DNA from: Epiperipatus broadwayi
Lineage: Eukaryota; Onychophora; Udeonychophora; Euonychophora; Peripatidae
DNA length: 64,000 bases
Assembly: GCA_028023455.1 (NCBI GenBank)
Contig: JAQFVV010012498.1
Location: 2,360,001 to 2,424,000, forward strand
Reading direction: 5' to 3'
Below are positions 28,028-38,835 of the stretch, one piece after another. The translations under genes and the position numbers were made by a program. The number at the start of each line of letters is the position of its first letter. Positions within the stretch are counted from its first letter, which is position 1. A model generated the notes under the pieces. The model made no database searches, was not told the DNA's origin, and was given only the letters and a program-made list of their open reading frames with translations.

Positions 28028-28276
28028 CGTTTGTGTGTTAATTACTGGCAGTGGCTTATTTTATTCTTTTTTTATATATACTCTTAGATTATATTATTAA
28101 ATCTCTGCTATTCCACTGAGCTAGTGACATGGGCTAACGACCGAATGCAAAATATAAAAAAAAATAAATTTTTTTGACTTATGTATCTGCCTACTTTATA
28201 AAGTTTTCTAGGTTCAAATGCCTAGATGGCGCCCGTAGTGCAGATTACGTAAGTCTACCTACTCTGGATCATTACA

Positions 28277-30722
28277 ATATATATATAATTAATGAACATT
28301 AAAAATATATTTAAACAGATATATTTATCAATTTCTTTTTTGTAATCTTTAATGACTGATGTAAACATATACATATATTTATGGCCATATCAAATATTAT
28401 GTTTCTTTTAAAATGTTATTAATTAATGAGGACATGCTAAATTTAATCAAGCATTGTGTTTTTGTAATTGTACAAATTGATTTAATTAATTTTTTTTTAC
28501 TAAATTATAATATGAAAATTCTAGACATTGGATGTTATAATGTCATGTAAATAGTTATAAAAGAGAGAGAAAAGTATAAAATAAATAATTTATTTTATTC
28601 CCTCTTCAGTAATTTTAATTATCTTCCAGTTTCAGTGTTAAAATATAATAAGACAAATATTCATTTTTCCTTAGTAAATTATTGAAAAGTCTGAATTTTA
28701 ACTTACAAAATTATCATAAAAAAGTTTTTTTGAAGAAGTGAAAGAAAAAGATTTTAACATTTTTATTGAAATTTGTTTTAATTTATTAAAGTTGGTATTT
28801 TTTCTTTTCTCCTTATCTCCCTGAAAACAAAAGGTAATGTTTTTCAAATCAATGTAATTAATTGATTATCTTGTTTTTTACATAAGAAAAATAACTTTGA
28901 CATGTTATTTTGAAATTTTAATTTTGAAGTGTAAAAATAACCTTTGTAAAAACAAATCAGGGTTTAATTCAGTTATATTGGAAACAAGTTTGAGATTGGA
29001 TGGATGCAAGAAAGTTCCAAAAAATAAGATAGGAAAGAGGATAAATCAGTAAATCTTAGTGTCCTGTGAAGAACAGTTATTATTGACCAAGTTGTTGAAG
29101 AAATCAGTAGTAGCAGTTTTTTCTGATTCAACTAGTGAAAAAAACAGAAGCAGAAGTTTAGTTATGAAAATAGTTTTTAAAATGGAATTAAAGAAAACCA
29201 TATGTTAAGCTTTATCTAGAAGCTAAGCATCATGAAACCTCCTCATCTAACCTGCTCACTAGAAAATGTGAGGGAGAAGTATATTCCTTGCTACAACAAT
29301 CACTGCTTTCATCCAAGTGTATGGATATTTCCCTCTTTATGTTTTATCCTGACCTGGAAAATTTATTATATTTAAAAATTCATTCTGTGTAGAACCTTAA
29401 AAATATTCTATTGCAAAAATGGAGAAAATTTGATTGTGTGCATTATTCTAAAAAGAGGTGTTAATGAAAAATGTGCAAGTGTACAAATAGCAAAAAAATG
29501 TTAAACTCAATCCTGGAACTAATAGGAAAAAGCACTGATAATTAGAAGTATGAAAAAAGGATTAAAAAAAAAACAAAGCCATGATAGAGATATTTCAATA
29601 TGTGCAATATATCTTCATTTATAGATAACTTTTTATAGAAACAATAATTGGTAATAATGAATAGTTTTCTTAATTTAACATTTCTTAAACATGTTTTTTA
29701 TTGTTTTTATTTATTTGAATTTACTTTCAAAATTACAAAAAGTGTTTTTAGCTAATTTATAATTACCCTATCTCTGATTGTGAAAAGTTATTTTCAAACT
29801 TTATTTATTGAAAAGGAATGATTTAATGAAAGTAAAAGTTAATTAAATATAATGAATGAAAATCAACTGTTTAATCTTATCTGCTATAGAAAATTATATA
29901 TTTTTAAATATAATGTATTTTATTTGGAATTGTCATATTATCATATTTTTTTTTACAAATTGTCTTAATTTATTAAATAATTGTAAAAATATTCCAGTGT
30001 TAAAGTCTTTATTCCTACAGTTATTTCTTCTATGAATTCACAAAGTGTGTGATTTGATTTCAGTACAAAAAGTGTTTTAGGGATTTGTAAATTATTCCAA
30101 TAAGATTATTTTAATATTTCTTTATAAATTTGTACATTCCTCTTATTCACAGAGTCATAGTTTAGGTTCTTGTGATCGTGAGTTAATTCTAGAGAATAAT
30201 AATAGTTAAGTTATTTATGTGTGAGGGTTTATGTTTGTGTTTGGAAAAAAAATTTCTGGATAACACAAAGATATTACTTTTAAAGTTCATTCACTGCATT
30301 TTATTTATTTTTTGTTAAAAAAATTAATGTATAGTGGGCCTGTACTCTCATGGTACTATATAGCCAGAACATTGATGTCAATCAACATGCATCAGCATCT
30401 CAACATTACATTTTATTATGAGTGAAATTTTAACACTAGAGTAAGTGCCTTCAAATAATTGTTTATACATTATGCCCTAAGTTTGGAAGTGACAATCCCT
30501 TTTACTTCAACAAAAGAACCCCAACAAAAGAGCTATTATAAGATTATGCAAAAAAAAAAAAAACTTTCTTAACCTCAGGAATTGTCAATTATGGTAATTG
30601 ATAATTTTTTGGTAGCATTAAAGGTTAAAGTTTATCTCTATTTAATAGATATTATTTTCTCATTTCTATTTATTATAATAATAATAATAATCCATAAAAA
30701 CATTTAATTCAATATATATATA
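28277..30722. other. Non-coding AT-rich stretch
   Basis: Homopolymer-rich sequence without open frames of note; a short (ATA)n run lies near 30675. Nothing is supported. Confidence 0.4.
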
Positions 30723-31108
30723 TTGTAATGATATATAAATATGCCGTTACATTAATTTAAAATAAAATCTTAAAGTTCGCAAATAAAAATAAATGTATTA
30801 AAAAAAAAAACAACTAAACGCTAAAATTAAAATGTTCATTAAACGTATATATTCGCACAGATACTAAACTTTAAAAATATTTTTTTTTTATAAATTAAAA
30901 AAGGTATTTGAACGTACTTTTTTTTATAAAAAAAGATTTAAATATAAAAATAGTTTAAAAAAGAAATAACATAAGTAAAAATAAAAACAGGTATTAATTA
31001 ATTCCTGTAATCTGTAAATGGAAATGATTGTTTATTAATTATCCAAAAGCTGTGTAATTAAAAAGTCAGATGAAAAATAGATAAGAGAAGAAAGAGATTT
31101 TAGCTTGA

Positions 31109-31198
31109 CCAATGGAAGCAAATAAAGGCCTGGACCATAATGAAAAAAAATGGAACAGTGACGTTTTTGTTCATGGAATCCATAGGAGGACTATAAAA
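31109..31198 (+). promoter_or_regulatory. CCAAT and TATA boxes of family B copy 2
   Basis: GACCAATGGAAG, then ACTATAAAAAG 80 bp later, matching copy 1 in sequence and spacing. An initiator-proximal segment with ACACACTCTCTCTCT follows. Confidence 0.6.
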
Positions 31199-31607
31199 AG
31201 AAAAATATTGAGTTCCAGAGAAGTTTTCCGACGTGTTTTTGAGGGTCGTGATAGGACGCACATATCACACACTCTCTCTCTATTTTAAAAATGAACTGAC
31301 TGTGATACCGAAATGAACCAGCTAATGCTACCTCCAGAACATCTGACCGGGTTTTCAAATAAAGACTCCGTGGGAATATACATAAAGAGCAGTGATTCTT
31401 CTACTGTAATCTATTGACATGAACTCTAAAATTTAAAACTAATTAAGAACTTTCATTCAAGCTTATGAACTTCTATCTGACTTTTAAGTTTAAAATCAAT
31501 TGATAATGTTTAAAATTTTATATGTTTTGCTTTGAAAAAAAATCATTTCCATTTTATTATTTTTTATTTGTATTAATACTTATCGTATAAATTATTTAAA
31601 TGCATGA

Positions 31608-31888
31608 AATTTAAAGTTGGGTATAGATGTTGCATAGATTCGTTAGCGGTTAATTATGTTGCTGTTTCATAGTCAATTGGAATATATAAGTCATCATGTC
31701 ACTGTGATGTCTTATGATGAACACCATTGGGTTTTTTTGTATTCCCTATGCAATTGACATTATCGATGACTTTATATTTTGATCGGTTATGTTTATTTTG
31801 GAATGTTTTTAACCGTGGAATCTGTGCAGCCGATCTATACTCAACATTTTAAAACAAATTTGATAAAATTCATCTGTGCGAACATAAT
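31608..31888 (+). repeat. Family B internal module 'A' (copy 2)
   Basis: Same module as 27548-27892, here in first position: GCATAGATTCGTTAGCGG, CACCATTGGG, CCCTATGCAATTGAC, ending CATCTGTGCGAAC. It includes a self-complementary segment ATAAGTCATCA / TGATGTCTTAT at about 31687-31716. Confidence 0.65.
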
Positions 31889-31892
31889 AAAT

Positions 31893-32410
31893 GTTAAATT
31901 TAAGTCGGGCGTGAATGGCTGTATATATTTGTAAAGTTATATATAGTTTAAGGGAGGGTAATCTTAGGTTATTCATTTTGCAGTTGAATTGGCTCAATGG
32001 ATTGGATATATTTGTGTAATTAGTAGATGTAGTATGAGTTCCGCTATGGGCAGGATTGCATATATATGCCACACACTTTCTGTTTGCCTATGGATGGATT
32101 TGTAAGATGGCAAAGGACCGCAATCCATTCCTATGAAGTTTTATGTTTATTGTTCTACTCACCAACAGATGCAGCATTCCTGTTGGTGGAAAGACAATGT
32201 CTTCTCTAACTCTACTTACTGTTCAGACATACATTCCTGACAGTATAGTATTTTGTGTTGCCGTATTTTCATGTTACATTAAATACATAAATGTGTCAGA
32301 TGGATTGACGCCAGTTTGACTGCGAACTTTTTGGCCTAAGGTTAAATAAGGGATAGAATATTTTCTTTTCAAATGCAGATCTATGTAGTCTATTCATATT
32401 CGACCATCTA
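31893..32410 (+). repeat. Family B internal module 'B' (copy 2)
   Basis: Same module as 27066-27540, beginning TTAAATTTAAGTCGGGCG and ending TATTCATATTCGACC. It is longer than in copy 1 because it contains an additional hairpin at 32217-32245. Confidence 0.65.
32160..32245 (+). ncRNA. Two conserved-loop hairpins in family B copy 2
   Basis: Hairpin 1: CACCAACAG (32160-32168), loop ATGCAGCATTC, CTGTTGGTG (32180-32188), nine perfect pairs. Hairpin 2: TACTGTTCAG (32217-32226), loop ACATACATTC, CTGACAGTA (32237-32245), paired with one bulged T. The loops resemble each other and that of copy 1, while all three stems differ. Confidence 0.5.
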
Positions 32411-32847
32411 AATAAAATATTAAACTCATTGAAATTTATTTAAATGTAAAATTAAAGATTAATATAAAAATCTAAAATGTTAAACTTATTCCTCAAATTT
32501 AGAATAATTTTATATGTGCATAAATAAATATTTTTATGTGTTAATTTCTGGCAGTGGCTTTTATTTTTTTTATATTTAAGATATAAAGTTATATTTTATA
32601 ATCTCTGCTGTTCCACTGAGCTAGTGACTTGGGCTAATGATCTAAATATTTAAATAAAGTGGAATCTTAACAGCGCATATTTGCCTACTCTATAAATTTT
32701 TCTAGGTTTAAATGCATAGATGGCACCCTGTAGAGCAGATATCGTAGTTTGCAGTTAGATTCGATCTTCACAGCCATTTCGATCATTACAATATATATAT
32801 AAATTTTAACAGTAAATACAATATTATAGTTTAAATTCTTTTGTAGC

Positions 32848-32876
32848 ACTTTTGATTACATGGTAATCCTCATCAG
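32848..32876 (-). ncRNA. Hammerhead-like motif, PLE2 left arm
   Basis: On the minus strand: CTGATGA, G, GATTAC, loop CAT, GTAATC, AAAAGT. The core CUGAUGA and a perfect 6-bp stem II are intact. The expected GAAA reads AAAA, consistent with CpG decay of an original CGAAA. Stems I and III are not evident. Confidence 0.45.
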
Positions 32877-32911
32877 TTTTAACTGAATTTAATTTTTTTT
32901 TAAACTTAATA

Positions 32912-33259
32912 TTATGTATATTTCCATAAGCTGTGTATGGCCATATTTACAACTTGCCTATTAATAACATCATCTTTATATTTATCAATCAAAATTGCTT
33001 CTTTAATTTTCCTCTTTTTATGATTTCTTTCTTCCATTAATATTTTTATTTCACTACTATTAAATGTAAACCTATAATTACTAGTTTTTTCATAGTTAAA
33101 GAATACTGAAGCTGTATTAAATTGACTATTTGCATTATTTATAATTCGATTATATAATAATTGATGTTCCTTCAATCTTTTCTCCACAGAACATCTCGAT
33201 TCACCGATATATAATTTCTGATGAGATGTTATGTGAAGAAAAGATTGAAGGAGCATCAA
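32912..33259 (-). pseudogene. PLE2 GIY-YIG endonuclease C-terminal fragment
   Basis: An open frame of 115 codons whose first residues come from the opposite arm. The authentic part begins near KLYIGESRCSVEKRLKEHQ, giving the YIG motif and the downstream Arg and His typical of PLE nucleases. It continues to KRKIKEAILIDKYKDDVINR, which supplies a candidate catalytic Glu, and ends WKYT-stop. Everything upstream (RT and the GIY half) is missing, so it is non-functional. Confidence 0.75.
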
Positions 33260-33509
33260 TTATTATATAATCAAATTAAAAATAATGCAAATAGTCAATT
33301 TAATACAGTTTCAGTATTCTTTGACCATGAAAAGACGTGTAATTATAGGTTTACATTTAATAGTAGTGAAATAAAAATATTAATGGAAGAAAGAAATCAT
33401 AAAAAGAGGAAAATTAAATAGGCAATTTTGATTGATAAATATAAGGATGATGTTATTAATAGGCAAGTTGCAAATATGGCCATACACAGCTTATCGAAAT
33501 ATATGTAAC
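33221..33509 (+). pseudogene. PLE2 GIY-YIG endonuclease, inverted copy
   Basis: Same fragment as on the minus strand: KKRLKEHQLLYNQ, then NSSEIKILMEERN and KKRKIK. A TAG stop at about 33419 replaces the GAG codon of the other arm. After it the frame continues as AILIDKYKDDVINRQVANMA to a final stop near 33509. It lacks the YIG motif, which lies in the spacer and belongs to the other arm. Confidence 0.72.
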
Positions 33510-33544
33510 ATTAAGTTTAAAAAAAAATTGAAATTCAGTTAAAG

Positions 33545-33573
33545 CTGATGAGGATTACCATTTAATCAAAAGC
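33545..33573 (+). ncRNA. Hammerhead-like motif, PLE2 right arm
   Basis: CTGATGA at 33545-33551, G, GATTA, loop CCATT, TAATC, AAAAGC. It is the counterpart of 32848-32876, with one stem pair lost. Confidence 0.45.
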
Positions 33574-33668
33574 ATTACAAAAGAATTTAAACTATAATAT
33601 TGTATTTACCATTAAATTTTTTTTTATACATATATAATATTTTATAATGGGTATTGTATTTTACATTT

Positions 33669-33669
33669 A

Positions 33670-33735
<66 letters not shown>
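33669..33735. repeat. (TA)n microsatellite
   Basis: About 33 TA units just outside the PLE2 dimer. Confidence 0.95.
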
Positions 33736-36700
33736 CTAATAGTTAAAATATATAACTAGTCACATATCAATGTGCCAAAATTTGTTGAGACATACATTTC
33801 ATTGGTGAGCCCAAATTTTTTGTATGAATTGTTATAAAAAATTTCACTGACTATGCATAGCCTTCAAATATAGCTTTTTCTTGAACAATCAGAATGAAAT
33901 ATTTAAAATACATAATCTAAAAATTATTTAACTAAATATTCTGAATTTGATTTCTTTAATTAAAACTTTACAATATTTCTTCACTACATTGAATAATATT
34001 TAGTTTTAATTTGTTTTAAAAAGAGATATCTATTTTAGATAACATCATAATGAAAACTTTTACTTTGACTAATTTAACTTCCATAAAATATTTTGCCTAA
34101 TTTCTTATATACATTATCTATAGAACATGTGAACATGGATTATAGGTTTAGAAGCACCATACAAATATGCATATGTATTAATAATTTTATTAGTCTTTCA
34201 TTAAACTAAAGATTATCCAATAATGAATAATTTATTTACCCATATGATAGAAAAAGAATCTGTGACAAAAAAAAAAAATAAATTAGGTAGATACAAAAAT
34301 AGTTTTAATAATAATTTTTTTTAATAATTAATTAAAATAAATATGACTATAAAAATATAAAAATGTATGACAAATAGGTTTAGGATATCCAAAAATGTAA
34401 TCTAGTTAGTTTAAAGTGTATGACTTATTACAATTATTTTACTGGGCTCTATAATAAAATTGCATAGTGAAGACTAACCAGCGCATAATACTGAGTCATT
34501 AACAAAATTAAATATCAGAAAAATGCAGAATATCATTTAGCCATACACCATTTCAAATAATTAAACTACCATTACTAAATAATATTATAAAAGCTTTTGA
34601 TAAGAGTTTGAATTGGTATAGATAATTATATATATAAAAATCTATTATTTTTAAATATACATAGTCATTTATTTTTAAATTAATTTTCTGCAGAAAAATG
34701 ATTATATTAATATGTTTACTTTAATCTTGCAATGTTCCATATTGACAATTTCCCTGGATTATTTAAGCATTTTCAAATGATATTAACCTTTATGCCTGAG
34801 ATTCTTTCCGTTAATTTTTTTTAATGTTAATTTATTATTCTTTTTAAGAGAGCTTTATTTCATAAAAGCAATTCTTGTATTGAAATTTTTTATTAATCCA
34901 TAGAATTATATTTTTTCTTTATGATAAATTTCTTATCTAGACAGGCAGATCTAATATATTTTTTATGCCCTATCCAATGTCACCATGATGTCATTTGTTG
35001 TAAAAAAATGATAAAAAATAAATAAATTATGAAATAATACTTAGCCATAAATGTTAATTGCAAAGCTGACAAAAATATTGGTTTCATGTTATTAAGGAAT
35101 AAAAAGGTTCTTGCAATTGATTATAAAATATTTTCCAATATTATTTTTATAAATCAGGACATCTTGATTAGGTACGTTTTCGTAGTTTACTCCAAAACAA
35201 TAACTGAACTCAACAAAGTTAGAAATAAAATATAAATAAAATATAACAACTGATTAAATTGATAAAAAAGTTTTTATAATTGCTTGTTTATAACATAAAA
35301 ATCATATTTTCAAAACAGAAAAAGTAAAAGTTTTTGTTTATCTAATTATTTTATGATAATTCTTTTTATCTTATTTAATTTATTTATTAATGTTTAGTTT
35401 AAAAATAATTACTAAAATTAGCAAGGTAATTGTTTCTTTATTAAAATATTTAGTACTCAAATAATAAAATACATATTTTTTTTTTCAAATGATATTATAA
35501 TTTAATTATTTAATCCATACAATATATAGATTTACTTCTTTATATTTTAATCCATAATATTAAATATCAATAATATGCATACAAATTTATTAAAATATAT
35601 AAAGTTTTAGCTAATATCTTCTTTACATCATAATATCTGTCATTTAAATTAATTCTAATACATACACTATTCAAAAAATAATCCGCATTTATATAAAGCT
35701 GTCACAATGAGATCAAAGTGTTTCACGTCTTTCCACAACAATTCTGATTTTTTTTTCTATTATCTTTTTATATGCTATTCTATAGATCGTATTTATATGT
35801 ATTATTTATACTTAGAATATCATATTTATGCTGATTTATTCTTTGCTAACAATTATCTTTAACCTGTAATTTTAGATTTTGAATCTTAATCTAACATAGC
35901 TTCAAGCACGTTTCTATGAAAAATAAAATTTTGACAAAATAAGTTTGACAAATATGGACTCTTAGCATTATGACTTTCAATATTTCGAAAATAAACTTTT
36001 TCAATACTTTATCATTTTTCCAACAACTTTCTGAGAATAAATTTATACAAATACCAGACTTTCATCACTGATCTGAAGGATTGAACATGCTACAATATTT
36101 CGTGCCTTTATTATAGTTTTATAGAATTTAATTAACTTTTGAAAGAAGCATAAAACATAGAGCATCATAAGTTTCTTTGACTTTTTTTCATCTTAAATTT
36201 GAAATTCATTGTCACTACACAGTTTAGTGATATGATAGAAGCCTTTATAAATATTATACAATTTCTTTTATATAAATTGACCTTAGAGCCTGCTGAACAT
36301 GGATCACTTTGACAAATAACCAGCCAACCAAATTAGACCCATGATTAGTTTTGTTTTGCTTATATTTTCACAACTTATCATTATATTTGCATCAACCACT
36401 GTTATCTTTTTCCCCATTGATTTTTATATGGGTAACATGGATGGAAGCAAATGTATTGTCTGCTTGATTTTCTGATGGATATCATAGCATAATTGTCACT
36501 GCATAATGGAAGTGATACTTTATCTGGACTATCTTTGAATATGCTTGTTTTATATTGGTCTAAGTTGTTGTTTAGATTTGAGATATTTTGATATTTGTGA
36601 CTGGCTTCTGAAATATTGCTAACTTGCTTAAATGTCTTTTTTTGCAGATTTATCCATTCTGTCACTGTTGTTTGATGGTAAGACAAATATGTGAAGTAAA

Positions 36701-37500
36701 ACAGAGTTTGCTTATTCTAACTACTAATTAATTTATTTTGATGTTTATGAATTTTTCCACATTACTAACATAATTTCTAGATAGGTGCATACCCCAAAGT
36801 AAAAAGATTTCTAAGAAGTGCATGGGTGTTGAAGACCTTATAGTTGTTGAACCTTATTATTATTGCATGAACATATGCTCAACAAGATGAAAACAAAATA
36901 TTTAGGCTTATATTTGTCTTTTCTGCATATCATTTTTTGGATAGAGATGTTTCTTTGATCCTAGTACTGGAGAATGAAACAGTAAGATTCGTATTTAAAT
37001 CTTAAGTTTCACCTTTTTCTGTCATCTCTCACTGACCGGTCTATTCCACGCAAATTTAAACTTTTTGGTATCGAATTGTGTGTGTAGCAATATTAAAAAT
37101 GTATAAATATATGTAGAATTCAGCATAAACACGCGCACATTTTGATCTCAAATTAAAGGCAATAAATAGGGATAAAATAATATAATTTAGATTTCTTTTA
37201 GTTATATAATTTTGTATAATTTTAATCATTTATTTTGGATTATAAAGTTCATATTTATTGCTTTGTTTAAATTTCGTTTAATAATAATTCTAAAAAAATC
37301 TGATGTAATATTTAATTAAAAGTTAAAATAATCTTATGTTCCCTTTTTGTCTCTGAAATTTAAAAGCATCAGTCAGTGATAGATAATAGTTTAATTAAAA
37401 AAAAATTCACCAAAATGTAATTAGTAAATGTAAAATGTAAACAATAGAATGGCAGTTTTTTTTTTATAATTAAAACCAACAAAATGCATTGATTATTTTC
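33736..37500. other. Non-coding AT-rich stretch
   Basis: Very AT-rich, with stops in all frames. A 94-codon minus-strand frame at 36402-36686 has mixed composition but no motif I recognise, no GC rise and no splice context; I do not call it a gene. Confidence 0.4.
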
Positions 37501-37523
37501 AGGGCAGATTATGTAGAACCTAA

Positions 37524-37763
37524 AAATACCTTAAAAAAAATGTGAGAGATCAAGATAAGAAAAGAGGCCATCTTAGACTTGCTGGAGACATTCATCACTT
37601 AAAAAAAACTTTAGCTTCGCTCTCTATCACTGAGTCTCCAAAATATAAAAATAAACTGTTCCTGCCAAGGTATGACCGAGTAAAAGCACCTAGATTATTC
37701 TCCATCGGGATGGCCTATCGGATGCCGAACTTTCCATTGCCCATCATAAATTCACCATGAAGA
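37524..37763 (+). CDS. Candidate exon 1 of an unrecognised host gene
   Basis: An open segment on the plus strand, closed upstream by TAA at 37521 and ending at TGA 37761-37763. GC is visibly higher than the surroundings, especially 37600-37760. The peptide includes SITESPKYKNKLFLPRYDRV and FSIGMAYRMPNFPLPI, rich in Pro, Tyr and Arg and not like translated AT-rich noise. There is no ATG at the start, and TTTTCAG at 37496-37502 is a possible acceptor, though a stop follows it in this frame. After the stop, another frame (HEDMLPEINEKAAAAVKVNE) stays open to AACAG|GTACCT near 37908, so either a frameshift has broken the exon or splicing differs from this simple reading. I do not recognise the protein. 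Confidence 0.35.
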
Positions 37764-38472
37764 TATGCTGCCTGAAATAAATGAGAAAGCTGCTGCTGCT
37801 GTTAAAGTAAATGAAACATTTAAATACAAGAAAGAATTGCCACTCATGAACTATTTGCTACTAAACCAATGGACTCGGAAAACTTCTTATAAAACAGGTA
37901 CCTGTCTGTGTTCAAAGCTATAGCTCTTCTTCATACTACTTATCTAAATTATAAAATGTAAAAACTACCATATGTATAACTAAAACTGAATAATTAACTT
38001 AATGTGTAAATTTCTCTAGTAATCTAGCTTACCTCATTCTATCTTTCTTGGGTGCGTATTTCTAAAATCTACATTTTATCTATATTTATTATTTAATTAT
38101 TGCATGCTCATAATTGCCTCAATTTTCAAAGTTTAAATCTATGATCGCTTGAAATAGTGAGTGCGTGTCAGATTTCATTAACATTACTTTCATAAATAAT
38201 TTAATTTTCATATAAACTGACACGCATTCAATGCTTCATTTATTGTAATGCAGGGGTCTACAACTTCACAAATGGCTGGTGTATTAGTTGTAATAATCCC
38301 CAGTTTATATATGTTTTGCATTTATTAAATCTTAATGAATAATACCATAAAATTACATTTCTTTGAGAATCGCCAAAGTTTTTTAGTAAATGTTGATATT
38401 GTAGGACCGAGTTAGAAATCTATTTAAATCTTATCATAATTGTTTATACATTATACATGTGTTACGTTTTAG

Positions 38473-38694
38473 AGACGCGATGACCCATTCCACCATGAAA
38501 TTTCCAGATTCTTCAGGGTTGAAATTAACCCCAGTCATCCTACACAAGCGGACATAATGGGTGCTCCCGTAGGATTTGATGATGTCATGCAGCCAGCCGG
38601 CAAACTGCGACACGGACCGCTTGTCCCTGGTTATGCTTATGTGACACCTTACTTCGTCGGGCCGATGGCAGAGACCAGCCCGACATTCTTATAA
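38473..38694 (+). CDS. Candidate terminal exon of an unrecognised host gene
   Basis: GC here is near one half, against about a quarter around it, the sharpest GC island in the window. After TTACGTTTTAG (a possible splice acceptor) the plus strand stays open for 73 codons to TAA at 38692-38694, with AATAAA about 136 bp later. The peptide is Pro/Gly/His-rich: RDDPFHHEISRFF, then HPTQADIMGAPVGF, then GPLVPGYAYVTPYFVGP, ending TSPTFL. Short Pro/Gly/Tyr-rich proteins of this kind occur among axonemal microtubule-associated proteins, but that is only resemblance. The antisense frame in codon register is also open (WLHDIIKSYGSTHYVRLCRM), so strand is not certain; the acceptor and poly-A signal favour plus. 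Confidence 0.45.
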   Translation, partial: RRDDPFHHEISRFFRVEINPSHPTQADIMGAPVGFDDVMQPAGKLRHGPLVPGYAYVTPYFVGPMAETSPTFL

Positions 38695-38829
38695 ACTCAT
38701 TCACGGCATTGCAGTTTTGATATACTGCCATTCCATATCGCCTTTCTAAAGCGTACCACGTGTTCCTTTCTTAATTTTATTATTCTATATATCACTCCAC
38801 CTCTGCATTATCTTCATAATTCACTCTCA

Positions 38830-38835
38830 AATAAA
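38830..38835 (+). terminator. Polyadenylation signal AATAAA after the candidate terminal exon
   Basis: CTCAAATAAATGTTT about 136 bp after the TAA stop, a normal distance for a short 3' UTR. AATAAA is common in such AT-rich DNA, so the support is contextual only. Confidence 0.3.

Larger units (their letters stand above)
26097..28276 (+). mobile_element. Family B LTR-like element, copy 1
   Basis: Starts TGTAACGAGC and ends GATCATTACA, with (TA)n directly outside both ends. TG...CA with short inverted ends fits an LTR. A CCAAT box, a TATA box and a late AATAAA give the order of signals expected of an LTR. Most of its length aligns with 30724-32790, but two internal modules occur in swapped order. 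No protein-coding frame is credible; a 74-codon minus-strand frame at 27018-27242 has a counterpart in copy 2 only because the DNA is shared. It is probably a solo LTR or a small non-autonomous element. The family is unknown to me. Confidence 0.6.
30724..32790 (+). mobile_element. Family B LTR-like element, copy 2
   Basis: Starts TGTAATGATA and ends CGATCATTACA, again with TA dinucleotide runs directly outside. It aligns with copy 1 at both ends and in promoter, module and tail regions, but with the module order A then B. CCAAT is at 31109-31113, TATAAAA at 31192-31198 and AATAAA at 32523-32528. There is no credible coding frame. Only about 10 bp of TA separates its end from the palindromic PLE at 32801. 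Confidence 0.6.
32801..33622. mobile_element. PLE2: palindromic dimer of a PLE 3' end
   Basis: Arms of about 400 bp (32801-33198 and 33222-33622) are inverted copies around a 23-bp spacer. Both arms encode the C-terminal GIY-YIG part, reading outwards to the element 3' ends. Each arm carries a CTGATGA hammerhead-like core near its outer end. The outer flanks are (TA) sequence. The arms differ at scattered sites, so they have diverged since formation. Confidence 0.8.

Noticed and set aside
36402-36686. 94-codon minus-strand frame
   Set aside because: No GC rise, no splice context, no motif. A frame of this length is expected by chance in 64 kb.
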